Assembly (NCBI GenBank): GCA_007128675.1
Contig: SKWY01000535.1
Coordinates: 1 to 9,360, forward strand
Origin: Deltaproteobacteria bacterium
GTDB lineage: Bacteria > Myxococcota > Myxococcia > SLRQ01
DNA length: 9,360 nucleotides
Reading direction: 5' to 3'
The position numbers were made by a program, and so were the translations under genes. Below, in pieces: positions 1-6,210 of this stretch. The notes under the pieces are model-generated. The model was not told where the DNA came from, did no database searches, and saw nothing but the letters and a program-made list of their open reading frames with translations. How positions within the stretch are numbered: position 1 is the stretch's first letter; every line of letters begins with the position of its first letter.

Positions 1-1
1 C

Positions 2-109
2 GCCAGGCCGGCGGCGGCAGCCCAACTGCGGCGTTACTCGTCGGTCACATGCCTTCGGGCATGCTCCCTCCTCCTTCCTTGCATTTGGACTACCGGTCAC
101 AGGCCTGGC
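2..109. repeat. Nested inverted repeat with UUCG-capped inner hairpin (REP/MITE-like)
   Basis: The outer arms at 2-29 and 81-109 are imperfect inverted copies. GCCAGGCC pairs with GGCCTGGC, and GCAGCCCAACTGC pairs with GCATTTGGACTAC apart from a few mismatches. Inside them, 48-63 is a perfect 6-bp stem, CATGCC/GGCATG, closed by TTCG, which in RNA is the very stable C(UUCG)G tetraloop. The segment between the inner hairpin and the right arm is a pyrimidine-rich run (CTCCCTCCTCCTTCCTT). No ORF of coding character covers it. The design of two outer arms around a stable inner hairpin, placed beyond the end of a gene, is typical of dispersed extragenic palindromes. Copies elsewhere in the genome cannot be seen from here, and the left boundary may lie outside the window. 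Confidence 0.5.
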
Positions 110-147
110 TCGGTCCGCGGAGCCAATCGACGCTCTCGCAATTTGTT

Positions 148-161
148 CGGTCCATGGACCG
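148..161. repeat. 14-bp perfect palindrome downstream of the ATPase gene
   Basis: CGGTCCATGGACCG is its own reverse complement. It lies 63 bases beyond the stop of the minus-strand ATPase gene, between that gene and the repeat at the left edge. No T-run follows on either strand, so it is not a standard intrinsic terminator. It could be a protein-binding site or a hairpin in the 3' end of the ATPase transcript. Its function is unknown. Confidence 0.35.
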
Positions 162-185
162 CAAGCGTTACTCGTGATGCCGGCG

Positions 186-208
186 ATCTCCACGCGCCTC
201 GTGGCGAT
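186..208 (-). terminator. Weak hairpin just after the ATPase stop
   Basis: The arms 186-194 and 200-208 pair at 8 of 9 positions around a 5-base loop, starting 15 bases past the ATPase stop codon. The position suits transcript-end protection or termination. There is no U-tract after it in the direction of transcription, so an intrinsic terminator is not supported. Treat it as a 3'-end stem-loop. Confidence 0.25.
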
Positions 209-223
209 GTCGATGAAGAAGAT

Positions 224-1420
224 TCAACCGCTCTCTGGGGTCCAACAGACCTCCGAGACCATAGACCAGGGTATGATGTCTCCGCTCGAGCGCCGTTGAC
301 GTTCAGTGCCGCCATAGACCAGGCGACGGCTGATCTCGAAATGGCGTTGGGCTTCGGCGATCTGCTCCGCGGCTTCATTCAACGCATCAAAGAAGCTATC
401 ATTAACGGTGGCGCCCGATTTCGCTTCAACGAGGAGAAGCCGGCCGGCGGCCTCCACGATGCAATCCACTTCGGCTCCACGAGTCTGGCGCAGATGAAAC
501 ATCGCCGGCGGAAGACCGGCGTGAACCCTGGCCTTGTAGATTTCGGAGACTACCCAGGTTTCGAAGATAGCCCCTCGAAGAGGATGATGAACGAGCTGTT
601 CGTGGGTGTGAATGCCGAGCAGCGAACAAACAAGACCGGTATCGAGGAAATGAACCTTCGGCGCTTTGATCAGACGCTTACGAAGATTGCGCAAATAGGG
701 TGGTAGCTCGAAGAGGAGAAAGCTCGTCTCCAGGACCGATATCCAGGCCCGCGCGCCATTGTGGCTGACGCCTGCATCGGCTCCCAGGTCGGAGAGATTC
801 AGCTCCTGAGCTGTGCGACCGGCGGCAAGTTTCAAGAAGCTGGTGAAGGCTCCGAGATCGCTGACGTTGAGGATTTGGCGAACATCACGCTGGACATAGG
901 TAGCAGTGTAGTCGAGCAACCATTCGTTGGGCGGAATATGGCGGTGGAAGATTCGCGGGTAACCGCCGGACCAGATCACCTCCCACAGGTTGGTGGATGC
1001 CTCGGGAAAACAGAGGAGTTCCGAATGACTCAGCGGCAAGAGGTGCAAGATCGCAGTGCGTCCTGCCAGGGACTGTGAAATGGCGTGGGAGAGCGCGAAG
1101 TGCTGCGAACCGGTCAGTACGAAGCGTCCCGGAGTCGGATCTTCATCGACCATGACTTGGATGTAACTCAAGAGGGAGGGGACATGCTGAACCTCGTCGA
1201 GAATGACCGCTCCACTGTAGGTGGACAGGAATCCTCGGGGATCGTCCCGGGCGAAGGCAGCGAGGTCGGGGGCTTCCAGAGACACGTACGCATGATCGGG
1301 AAAGACCTCACGTGTCAGCGTGGTCTTCCCGCTCTGGCGCGGGCCGGTCAAGGTTACGACCGGGTATTGTGTTGCCGATTTGCGCAATCGAGGCTCGAGC
1401 GCGCGACGAATTAGTGTCAT
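224..1420 (-). CDS. AAA+ ATPase with DUF4143-type C-terminal region
   Basis: A 398-residue predicted cytoplasmic ATPase of the AAA_14/DUF4143 family. These proteins are widespread, often in accessory DNA, and have no settled substrate. Walker A is GPRQSGKTT (residues 26-34), Walker B is AVILDEVQ (71-78), and a sensor-1-like strand FVLTGSQ ends the ATPase core near 106. A stretch around 204-242 (ELNLSDLGADAGVSHNGARA) looks like a winged helix-turn-helix. The C-terminal part carries a restriction-endonuclease-like pattern, GAEVD (D319) followed by LLVEAK (E332, K334), as in other DUF4143 proteins. The ATG at 1420 is chosen because AGAAGGAGAT lies directly before it. A longer frame reaches 1540, but it would run through the promoter and has no ribosome binding site. 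Transcription probably starts from the palindromic promoter just upstream. All key ATPase residues are intact. The family call is firm; the role is unknown. Confidence 0.9.
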   Translation of the reverse strand: MTLIRRALEPRLRKSATQYPVVTLTGPRQSGKTTLTREVFPDHAYVSLEAPDLAAFARDDPRGFLSTYSGAVILDEVQHVPSLLSYIQVMVDEDPTPGRFVLTGSQHFALSHAISQSLAGRTAILHLLPLSHSELLCFPEASTNLWEVIWSGGYPRIFHRHIPPNEWLLDYTATYVQRDVRQILNVSDLGAFTSFLKLAAGRTAQELNLSDLGADAGVSHNGARAWISVLETSFLLFELPPYLRNLRKRLIKAPKVHFLDTGLVCSLLGIHTHEQLVHHPLRGAIFETWVVSEIYKARVHAGLPPAMFHLRQTRGAEVDCIVEAAGRLLLVEAKSGATVNDSFFDALNEAAEQIAEAQRHFEISRRLVYGGTERQRRSSGDIIPWSMVSEVCWTPESG

Positions 1421-1434
1421 ATGATCTCCTTCTC

Positions 1435-1469
1435 TGCACAAAATGTAAGCTAGGTCTACAATTTGTGCA
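1435..1469 (-). promoter_or_regulatory. 35-bp palindromic operator covering the ATPase core promoter
   Basis: Two 13-bp arms (TGCACAAAATGTA at 1435-1447 and TACAATTTGTGCA at 1457-1469) are inverted copies with one mismatch, around a 9-bp centre. Read on the minus strand, TTGCAC (1470-1465) and TACATT (1447-1442) have the -35/-10 arrangement with exactly 17 bases between them. This puts the transcript start near 1435, just before the AAGGAGAT ribosome binding site (about 1424-1431) and the ATG at 1420. Read on the plus strand, the same palindrome gives CTGCAC, 17 bases, then TACAAT, a five-of-six match to the -10 consensus, so it may fire both ways. A dimeric repressor bound here would block the promoter. 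The regulator is unknown; the winged-helix-like stretch in the ATPase makes autoregulation possible but unproven. Confidence 0.55.
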
Positions 1470-1870
1470 ACAGATGCCGATGGAAACGGTCGCTTCGATC
1501 CCGTGGTGTCTAAAGTGGATCGAGGCATTTTCTGGCACACGACGCGAACTAGAGGGAGAGGGAGTCATCCCTTGCTGCCCCAGCCCACGAACAAGTCGCA
1601 TGGCCTCGAGGAGCACGAACGAAAATCCCCGCCTCAAGCCCAAGAGCAGGCTGAAAGCTCGCTCACGACGAGCCGTTCAGGAATCTTGAGTACCTGTAGC
1701 TCATGGCAACTGGCCTGAAACTTACATCTTCGACTGTCGTGATAGAGTGGCACTCGAGGAAGGTTCTCTCTCGTGACGAAGAAAGGCCCTAGAGATCTCT
1801 CTTACGCTCTGTTTAGCCTCGCGGACGTAGTCACCAGTTGCCGAGAGTGCCGAGCCATCAGGAGATATAG
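1470..1870. other. Divergent intergenic region, no gene seen
   Basis: About 400 bases separate the ATPase promoter from the plus-strand lipoprotein-like gene. Short open frames exist on both strands, but none has a convincing ribosome binding site or a recognisable product. AGAGATCTCT at 1791-1800 is a perfect 10-bp palindrome. The only clear signal is the ribosome binding site AGGAG at 1860-1864, which serves the gene starting at 1871. If the plus-strand promoter inside the upstream palindrome is used, this stretch would be a long leader for that gene. Confidence 0.4.
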
Positions 1871-3520
1871 ATGCGAATATCGCAAAGAGCCCCGTCGGAC
1901 GAACGCTGCGCCAATGGAATGACCTTGCTGGCTCTTGCGCTCGCATTGGCTCTTTCCCATGGATGCTCGGGCGAGGATCCGCTCCAGTTCCTCGAGCTGA
2001 CGATCGATCCAGAGGTCGCGAGAGCTGGATCTCTGTTGAGCATAGAGCTTCTGGCCTCCCGAGAGGCACCAAGAGATCCTAGCGTAACGGTTTCCGAAGA
2101 GGCCGCTCTCGCTGTCGGCTTCACACGCAAGAATGACGGAACGATGCTCTACCTCTTCAACTACGAGGTGACTGGGGAAGAGCAAGAGGGATCGGTTCTG
2201 GTGAAGGCCTTCGCCAGGGATGAACAAGGTGCCGAGGTGACCCTCAGCAGGATGGTTAGCTTTGCTTTCACCAACGTCGAGATGATCTTTCCTCGCCGCA
2301 CCTGGCCGGATAACCCTCTCGTTCTGGAGGTAGAAATCTTCGGGTCGGCCTTCGAGGTGGGACATAAGGTGATTTGGGATGCCAGCGGAACAGCCATAGA
2401 GCTGCAGCCCACGGTAGTCGAGTCCAATCGGTTAGAAGTTATCCTGCCGGCAGACCTGAGGTCAGGTGGGCCGAGGGAGGTGCAAATCGTCTTGGAACGA
2501 GAGAGCGGCTCACGAAGCGAACCCGTCTCCTTCATCCTTGGCGGCGTGCTGCCGGATACCGGGCAGACAACGTGCCATGGCGAAGATGCCGCGTTCACCA
2601 CTTGTCCCACCGAGGGCGATTTCTCGGGTCAGGATGCACAGTCTGGCTGGGACCTTCATTTCGATCCGGGCCTCGAACCCGGTGTTCGATTCACGACCCA
2701 CGGATCAGAGGCCATTTTGCTCGACCGCATGACCCTGCTTAGGTGGCAGAGATGCGTGAATGGACAGAGCGGATTTGACTGCTCGGTGGGATCCGCCTCC
2801 CCAATGACGTGGCAGGAGGCGATCGAATACTGCGATGGTCTCGAATTGGGCGGGCAGAGTTGGCGTCTGCCTACAATCGAGGAGCTAAGCACCATCGTGA
2901 ACGCGGAGAACACTCGACCAAGTGCCAACACGAGTGTGTTCCCTCAAACCCCCAGCTTCGATCCCCTATGGTCGTCGTCTATTTCACATTCGTTTTCCGG
3001 GTACGCATGGAGCATAGACTTCTTATTCGGTTACGTTGCCATCGCCATGACGTTTGAGGAGGGATATGCTCGCTGTGTTCATGGCGGTGACGAGTTTGTC
3101 TCAGCGCCTCTTCGCCGCTCGATCGAGGCAGGGCAGCCCGTAGTGCGGGATCTAGACAGTGGCGTCATGTGGCAGGGCTGCTCGGCAGGACAAGAGGGTA
3201 ATGAATGCCAGGGTGACCCCTTCTTGGCGGACTGGAAGCATTCTCTTGCCTACTGTCGAGGGCTTAGTTGGGGAGGACATGAAGACTGGCGTCTTCCAGA
3301 TCGAAACGAGCTACAGAGCATCGTTGATTACGACCGGTCGGAACCAGCCACTGACGCCGTGGCGTTTCCAGGCATTCCGGATGAGCATTGGTCCTCTACC
3401 TCCCACGCAGGAGGTTCTAGCAAGGCCTGGTTCGTCAGGTTTGCAAATGGCCCGTTTTTCTACGCAGACAAGGAAACGCTCCGCCATGTGCGCTGCGTTC
3501 GCAAAGGGCTATCGCCTTGA
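1871..3520 (+). CDS. Secreted lipoprotein-like protein with two DUF1566 (Lcl) domains
   Basis: A 549-residue predicted exported protein. The N-terminus has a hydrophobic run (residues 17-29, MTLLALALALALS) ending in SHGC. Cys32 could be lipidated, though the lipobox is imperfect. Residues 36-135 form a beta-rich, Ig-like region, and about 136-225 resembles an IPT/TIG fold. The linker DTGQTTCHGEDAAFTTC followed by FSGQDAQ is typical of DUF1566 proteins. Two tandem DUF1566 modules follow: about 278-403 (WRLPTIEEL, LWSSS, ARCVHGG) and about 423-545 (WRLPDRNEL, HWSST, VRCVRKG), each with paired cysteines. Family members are surface or periplasmic proteins of deltaproteobacteria and relatives, and no enzymatic role is established. 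AGGAG at 1860-1864 lies 6 bases before the ATG and fixes the start. It stands alone, divergent from the ATPase gene. Confidence 0.85.
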   Translation: MRISQRAPSDERCANGMTLLALALALALSHGCSGEDPLQFLELTIDPEVARAGSLLSIELLASREAPRDPSVTVSEEAALAVGFTRKNDGTMLYLFNYEVTGEEQEGSVLVKAFARDEQGAEVTLSRMVSFAFTNVEMIFPRRTWPDNPLVLEVEIFGSAFEVGHKVIWDASGTAIELQPTVVESNRLEVILPADLRSGGPREVQIVLERESGSRSEPVSFILGGVLPDTGQTTCHGEDAAFTTCPTEGDFSGQDAQSGWDLHFDPGLEPGVRFTTHGSEAILLDRMTLLRWQRCVNGQSGFDCSVGSASPMTWQEAIEYCDGLELGGQSWRLPTIEELSTIVNAENTRPSANTSVFPQTPSFDPLWSSSISHSFSGYAWSIDFLFGYVAIAMTFEEGYARCVHGGDEFVSAPLRRSIEAGQPVVRDLDSGVMWQGCSAGQEGNECQGDPFLADWKHSLAYCRGLSWGGHEDWRLPDRNELQSIVDYDRSEPATDAVAFPGIPDEHWSSTSHAGGSSKAWFVRFANGPFFYADKETLRHVRCVRKGLSP

Positions 3521-3852
3521 CTCGATCGCTGGCACAAAGAGCGCTTCATGCCGCCTCGTGCCATTAGCTCGGCTACCGCTCCAGCACGTAGAAGACGCTC
3601 TCCGGGATCCCAGATCGGACCGAGATGAAGACGGTCTTCGCTAGGAACTTGGGCTCGATGGAGCACAAACCTCCCGCACAAATGACCTAGCGGGGGGTCG
3701 TTTTCCGGCTAGATTCCGATCATGCTGGCGTTTTCCAGTGGATGGTGTATTTTAGATGAACCTTGGGGCCATTTCGGCCACAGGGGCACGGACCGTGAGA
3801 GACGACGTCGGCCCGTAGGGTTGCCGTCTCCGGTCTTCACCAGGAGTTGATT
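3521..3852. other. Intergenic region before the helicase, with leader hairpin
   Basis: This is the gap of about 330 bases between the DUF1566 gene and the helicase start. It contains the terminator-like stem at 3670-3704. It also has a 6-bp perfect stem, GAGACG (3799-3804) with CGTCTC (3825-3830), whose interior can fold further (GGC/GCC). That stem ends 11 bases before the helicase ribosome binding site AGGAG (3842-3846). Such leader structures are common upstream of RNA helicase genes, where they tune expression with temperature or by autoregulation; that role is inference here. On the minus strand, 3573-3686 reads as a protein-like frame without a start codon. Confidence 0.35.
3670..3704 (+). 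terminator. Candidate intrinsic terminator after the DUF1566 gene
   Basis: CCTCCCGC (3670-3677) pairs with GCGGGGGG (3690-3697), with a single U-G wobble, across a 12-base loop. It is followed by TCGTTTT. The GC-rich 8-bp stem and short T-run fit a Rho-independent terminator reading on the plus strand. The large loop, the short interrupted T-run and the 150-base distance from the upstream stop codon reduce confidence. Confidence 0.4.
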
Positions 3853-5130
3853 TTGATCGAGAATTCTTTTGAGCAGTTGAACCTAATAGATCCTCTTATG
3901 CGGGCGATTCGTGACGAGGGATACCAGCGCCCAACAGCTATCCAGGCGCGCGCCATTCCTTCAGTTCTTCAGGGCCGCGACCAGCTTTCCTGTGCCCAGA
4001 CCGGTACTGGTAAGACAGCGGCTTTTGCCCTACCCATTCTCCAAAGACTCGCTGCAAACAAGAAGCCTGTCGGTGGTGACGGGTTGCCGAGAGCGCTCGT
4101 GCTGGCTCCTACTAGGGAGCTGGCCGCTCAGATAGGCCAGAGCTTCATCAATTATGGGAGACACACCGGTGTCAGGGTCGGCGTCGTTTTCGGTGGCGTC
4201 GTCAAGGGCTCCCAGACTCGCGCGCTCCATCAGGGCATCGACATTCTGGTAGCGACACCAGGTAGGCTATTGGACCTGATACAGATGGGCCATGCCCGTC
4301 TGAGGCAAATCGAGGTCTTCGTACTGGATGAAGCCGACCGCATGCTGGATATGGGCTTCGTCCCGGACGTGCGCCGAATTCTGAAGGTCATTCCGAAGAA
4401 TAGGCAGACACTTTTCTTCTCGGCGACCATGCCTCCTGATGTTGCGTCGCTTGCTGCGACCATGTTGGTCGATCCCGTTCGCTTGGAGATCGCCCCGACA
4501 CAGCCTGCCGCCGACAAGATCGATCAGCGTATGCATTTTGTCGCGCGTGCGAACAAGCAGCACCTGCTCGCCCATCTCCTCTCGCAGGACGCCAGCATGG
4601 CGCGTGCACTTGTCTTTTCGCGCACCAAGCACGGCGCAGACCGGATCGTCAAGCAGCTCAAGCGAGTCGGAATTCCCGGAGAGGTTATTCACGGGAACAA
4701 GTCCCAAGGCGCTCGTGAGAAAGCGCTGGCCAGCTTCAAATCCGGTCGAGCACGGCTGCTTGTCGCCACCGACATTGCGGCTAGAGGGATTGATGTCGAC
4801 GGCATCACCCATGTGGTCAACTTCGACCTTCCGAATGTTCCAGAGACCTATGTCCACCGAATCGGAAGGACGGCAAGGGCCGGATCTTCAGGTGTTGCTC
4901 TATCATTCTGCGACCAGGATGAACGAGTGCATCTGAAGGCGATAGAGCGTCTCATCGGTCGAGCTATTCATCAAGTGGCAGATCATCCATTTGTCCCTAT
5001 TATGCAGCATGCGGCTGTTGCTGGCAGCGTCAATCGAGGCAGGAAAGCACAGGCCAAGGCCCCTACATCGGGTGGTCGTCGCAGATATGGTGGGGCGCGT
5101 GGTCATGCGTCTGCGGTCGTCAGAGCTTGA
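3853..5130 (+). CDS. rhlE: DEAD-box ATP-dependent RNA helicase, RhlE type
   Basis: A 425-residue cytoplasmic RNA helicase that unwinds short RNA duplexes using ATP, in ribosome assembly, RNA decay or cold adaptation. All family motifs are present in order: upstream Phe6 and Q-motif GYQRPTAIQ (23-31), Walker A AQTGTGKT (48-55), PTREL (86-90), TPGR (135-138), DEAD (159-162), SAT (190-192), ATDIAARGID (305-314) and HRIGRTARAG (335-344). The tail after about 380 is short and basic (NRGRKAQAKA, GGRRRYGG), as in RhlE-like proteins. The start is TTG at 3853, because AGGAG at 3842-3846 lies 6 bases before it. The in-frame TTG at 3847 abuts the ribosome binding site, and no in-frame ATG exists back to the TGA at 3796. 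The RRM protein follows on the same strand after 194 bases, suggesting a shared RNA-remodelling role. The helicase call is firm; the RhlE subgroup is likely. Confidence 0.93.
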   Translation: MIENSFEQLNLIDPLMRAIRDEGYQRPTAIQARAIPSVLQGRDQLSCAQTGTGKTAAFALPILQRLAANKKPVGGDGLPRALVLAPTRELAAQIGQSFINYGRHTGVRVGVVFGGVVKGSQTRALHQGIDILVATPGRLLDLIQMGHARLRQIEVFVLDEADRMLDMGFVPDVRRILKVIPKNRQTLFFSATMPPDVASLAATMLVDPVRLEIAPTQPAADKIDQRMHFVARANKQHLLAHLLSQDASMARALVFSRTKHGADRIVKQLKRVGIPGEVIHGNKSQGAREKALASFKSGRARLLVATDIAARGIDVDGITHVVNFDLPNVPETYVHRIGRTARAGSSGVALSFCDQDERVHLKAIERLIGRAIHQVADHPFVPIMQHAAVAGSVNRGRKAQAKAPTSGGRRRYGGARGHASAVVRA

Positions 5131-5245
5131 TGGGACAGCGCCAAATGGTTAAAGGAGCCTACACGAGTAAGGATAGGACAAGAACCGAAGAACATGATTT
5201 GGCGATTACTTCTATATTGGGTTGTTATTTGGGAGAGGCGCCGCA

Positions 5246-5305
5246 ATGAGTCGCAAGACAATTCCGTCGATGCGACCTGGATCCAGAAAGCGCCTAGGCG
5301 CATAG
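5246..5305 (+). CDS. Possible 19-residue basic leader peptide upstream of the RRM gene
   Basis: ATG at 5246 opens a 19-codon frame encoding MSRKTIPSMRPGSRKRLGA, ending at TAG 19 bases before the RRM start. GGGAG at 5231-5235 could serve as a weak, distant ribosome binding site. A 12-bp perfect palindrome, GCGCCTAGGCGC (5290-5301), overlaps its last codons, so ribosome passage would melt that stem. The peptide matches nothing recognised and could be a chance frame. It is listed because of its position in the leader and its strongly basic composition (5 Arg/Lys among the last 10 residues). Confidence 0.25.
   Translation: MSRKTIPSMRPGSRKRLGA
5290..5301. repeat. 12-bp palindrome in the RRM leader
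   Basis: GCGCCTAGGCGC is perfectly self-complementary and ends 23 bases before the TTG start of the RRM gene, just before the AGAAGAGGAAG ribosome binding region. In DNA it could be an operator. In RNA it could dimerise or form a short hairpin near the ribosome binding site. Its function is unproven. Confidence 0.35.
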
Positions 5306-5324
5306 CATAGAGAAGAGGAAGACC

Positions 5325-5708
5325 TTGGGAACCAAACTATATGTGGGTAACTTGTCGTTCTCCACCGAGGAAGGGAAGTTGCGAGAAGCTTTTGAGGCCG
5401 ACGGTCGGGAGGTCGAGGAAGTGGCCATAATCACGGATCGAGCTACTGGGCAGAAGCGTGGATTCGCCTTCGTCACCATGGGCTCGTCGGCAGATGCGGA
5501 GTCGGCGATCGCGGCGCTCAACGGTCGTGAGCTCGACGGTAGAGAACTCAACGTCAACGAGGCGCAGGAGAGAAAGCCTAGATTCAAGAGTGGAGGCTAT
5601 GGTGGTGGAGGTTTCGGTGGCGGTGGTGGAGATCGCAAGGGGCGCCGTGGAGGGGGAGCCGGAAAAGGCGGCGGTGGTCGTCGAGGCGGCGGCGGCGGAC
5701 GCTACTGA
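5325..5708 (+). CDS. RRM RNA-binding protein with glycine/arginine-rich tail
   Basis: A 127-residue single-RRM protein of the bacterial cold-inducible/Rbp type that binds single-stranded RNA in the cytoplasm. RNP2 is LYVGNL (residues 5-10) and RNP1 is RGFAFVTM (45-52), with the aromatic positions present. The domain ends near 80 (ELNVNEAQ). Residues 90-127 are a Gly/Arg-rich tail (GGYGGGGFGGGGG ... RRGGGGGRY), as in cyanobacterial and deltaproteobacterial homologues. The start is TTG at 5325, with GAGGA at 5315-5319 about 5 bases before it; the next in-frame upstream codons lead to a stop, so no ATG start is possible. It follows the DEAD-box helicase gene by 194 bases. The two products plausibly act on the same structured RNAs. 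The family call is firm; RNA targets are unknown. Confidence 0.92.
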   Translation: MGTKLYVGNLSFSTEEGKLREAFEADGREVEEVAIITDRATGQKRGFAFVTMGSSADAESAIAALNGRELDGRELNVNEAQERKPRFKSGGYGGGGFGGGGGDRKGRRGGGAGKGGGGRRGGGGGRY

Positions 5709-5734
5709 GAATAAGCGTCCCGCTATGCAATCTA

Positions 5735-5790
5735 TTGGAAGCGCGAACGGGAGTTTCAGTCTTTGGGTTCGTCGTTTTTCGTGCTTCCAA
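5735..5790 (+). promoter_or_regulatory. 13-bp stem-loop between the RRM gene and the small basic gene
   Basis: TTGGAAGCGCGAA (5735-5747) pairs with TTCGTGCTTCCAA (5778-5790) over 13 pairs with one G-U wobble, enclosing a 30-base loop. The stem ends 8 bases before the GGAGG ribosome binding site (5799-5803) of the next gene. No U-run follows, so it is not a usual intrinsic terminator. In a shared transcript it would separate the RRM message from the downstream one, as an RNase processing or stability element, and it could influence ribosome access. Confidence 0.5.
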
Positions 5791-5807
5791 AAGCCTACGG
5801 AGGAGCC

Positions 5808-6005
5808 ATGGGCAGCAAGGACAGGCCGTCATTTTCGAAACGCCAAAAGGAACAGGCTCGTCAGGCAGCTCGGAAGAAGAAGGACGAACGTCGGGAGTTG
5901 CGCAAGAGCGAGCGCAACGATCGACCAAAGGACGATCTGCATGAAGATCCCGACATAGCGGGGATCGTGCCGGGACCACAGCCCATGCCTTCCGGGGATG
6001 ACTGA
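5808..6005 (+). CDS. Small basic, charged hypothetical protein (65 aa)
   Basis: A 65-residue protein with a strongly basic, probably helical first half (SKRQKEQARQAARKKKDERRELRKSER) and an acidic/proline-rich end (EDPDIAGIVPGPQPMPSGDD). There is no signal peptide or membrane segment. The ATG at 5808 is chosen over an upstream in-frame ATG at 5763 because GGAGG at 5799-5803 lies 4 bases before it, and because the upstream start would fall inside the intergenic stem-loop. The lysine/arginine helix suggests contact with nucleic acid or the ribosome, fitting its place behind an RNA helicase and an RRM protein. From memory, the DIAGIVPGPQP ending resembles small hypothetical proteins of deltaproteobacteria, but no function is known. 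Confidence 0.65.
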   Translation: MGSKDRPSFSKRQKEQARQAARKKKDERRELRKSERNDRPKDDLHEDPDIAGIVPGPQPMPSGDD

Positions 6006-6050
6006 CTCCTTCTGTTTCTTGCCGTTCGTAATGGGACCCACACCCGTTCT

Positions 6051-6075
6051 GTTTCGTTCCTCGGTGGAGCGAAAC
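6051..6075. repeat. 10-bp stem-loop in the convergent intergenic region
   Basis: GTTTCGTTCC (6051-6060) pairs with GGAGCGAAAC (6066-6075), with one wobble, across a 5-base loop. It lies 45 bases after the small basic gene and downstream of the convergent TonB receptor gene. No T-run is present on either side, so it may act as a 3'-end stabilising structure or bidirectional termination aid rather than a standard intrinsic terminator. Confidence 0.4.
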
Positions 6076-6210
6076 CTGGCACCGAGGCGCTGGTTGGCAG
6101 AGTCCCACAAAGTATGTCGGGCATCTCTACGATCTTCATCCCGTCGTGTCCGGAAATTCAGCCGGCGAGGATGGGGCTTTGGTTAGCACACCTTCGGGCC
6201 AAGATTCCCG

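Noticed and set aside
143..706. 187-codon plus-strand open frame
   Set aside because: It lies antisense to the intact ATPase gene with conserved motifs, and has no ribosome binding site or recognisable product.
1421..1540. Longer N-terminus for the ATPase starting at 1540
   Set aside because: It would translate through the palindromic promoter and lacks a ribosome binding site, while the ATG at 1420 has a perfect one.
1312..1718. Open frames of 71-125 codons on both strands between the ATPase and DUF1566 genes
   Set aside because: Low-complexity, Ser/Arg-rich translations with no ribosome binding sites; typical of random open frames in GC-rich DNA.
5190..5218. Sigma-70 promoter with -10 TATATT (5213-5218) for the RRM gene
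   Set aside because: The -10-like box is good, but nothing resembling a -35 lies 16-18 bases upstream, so I could not support a promoter call.
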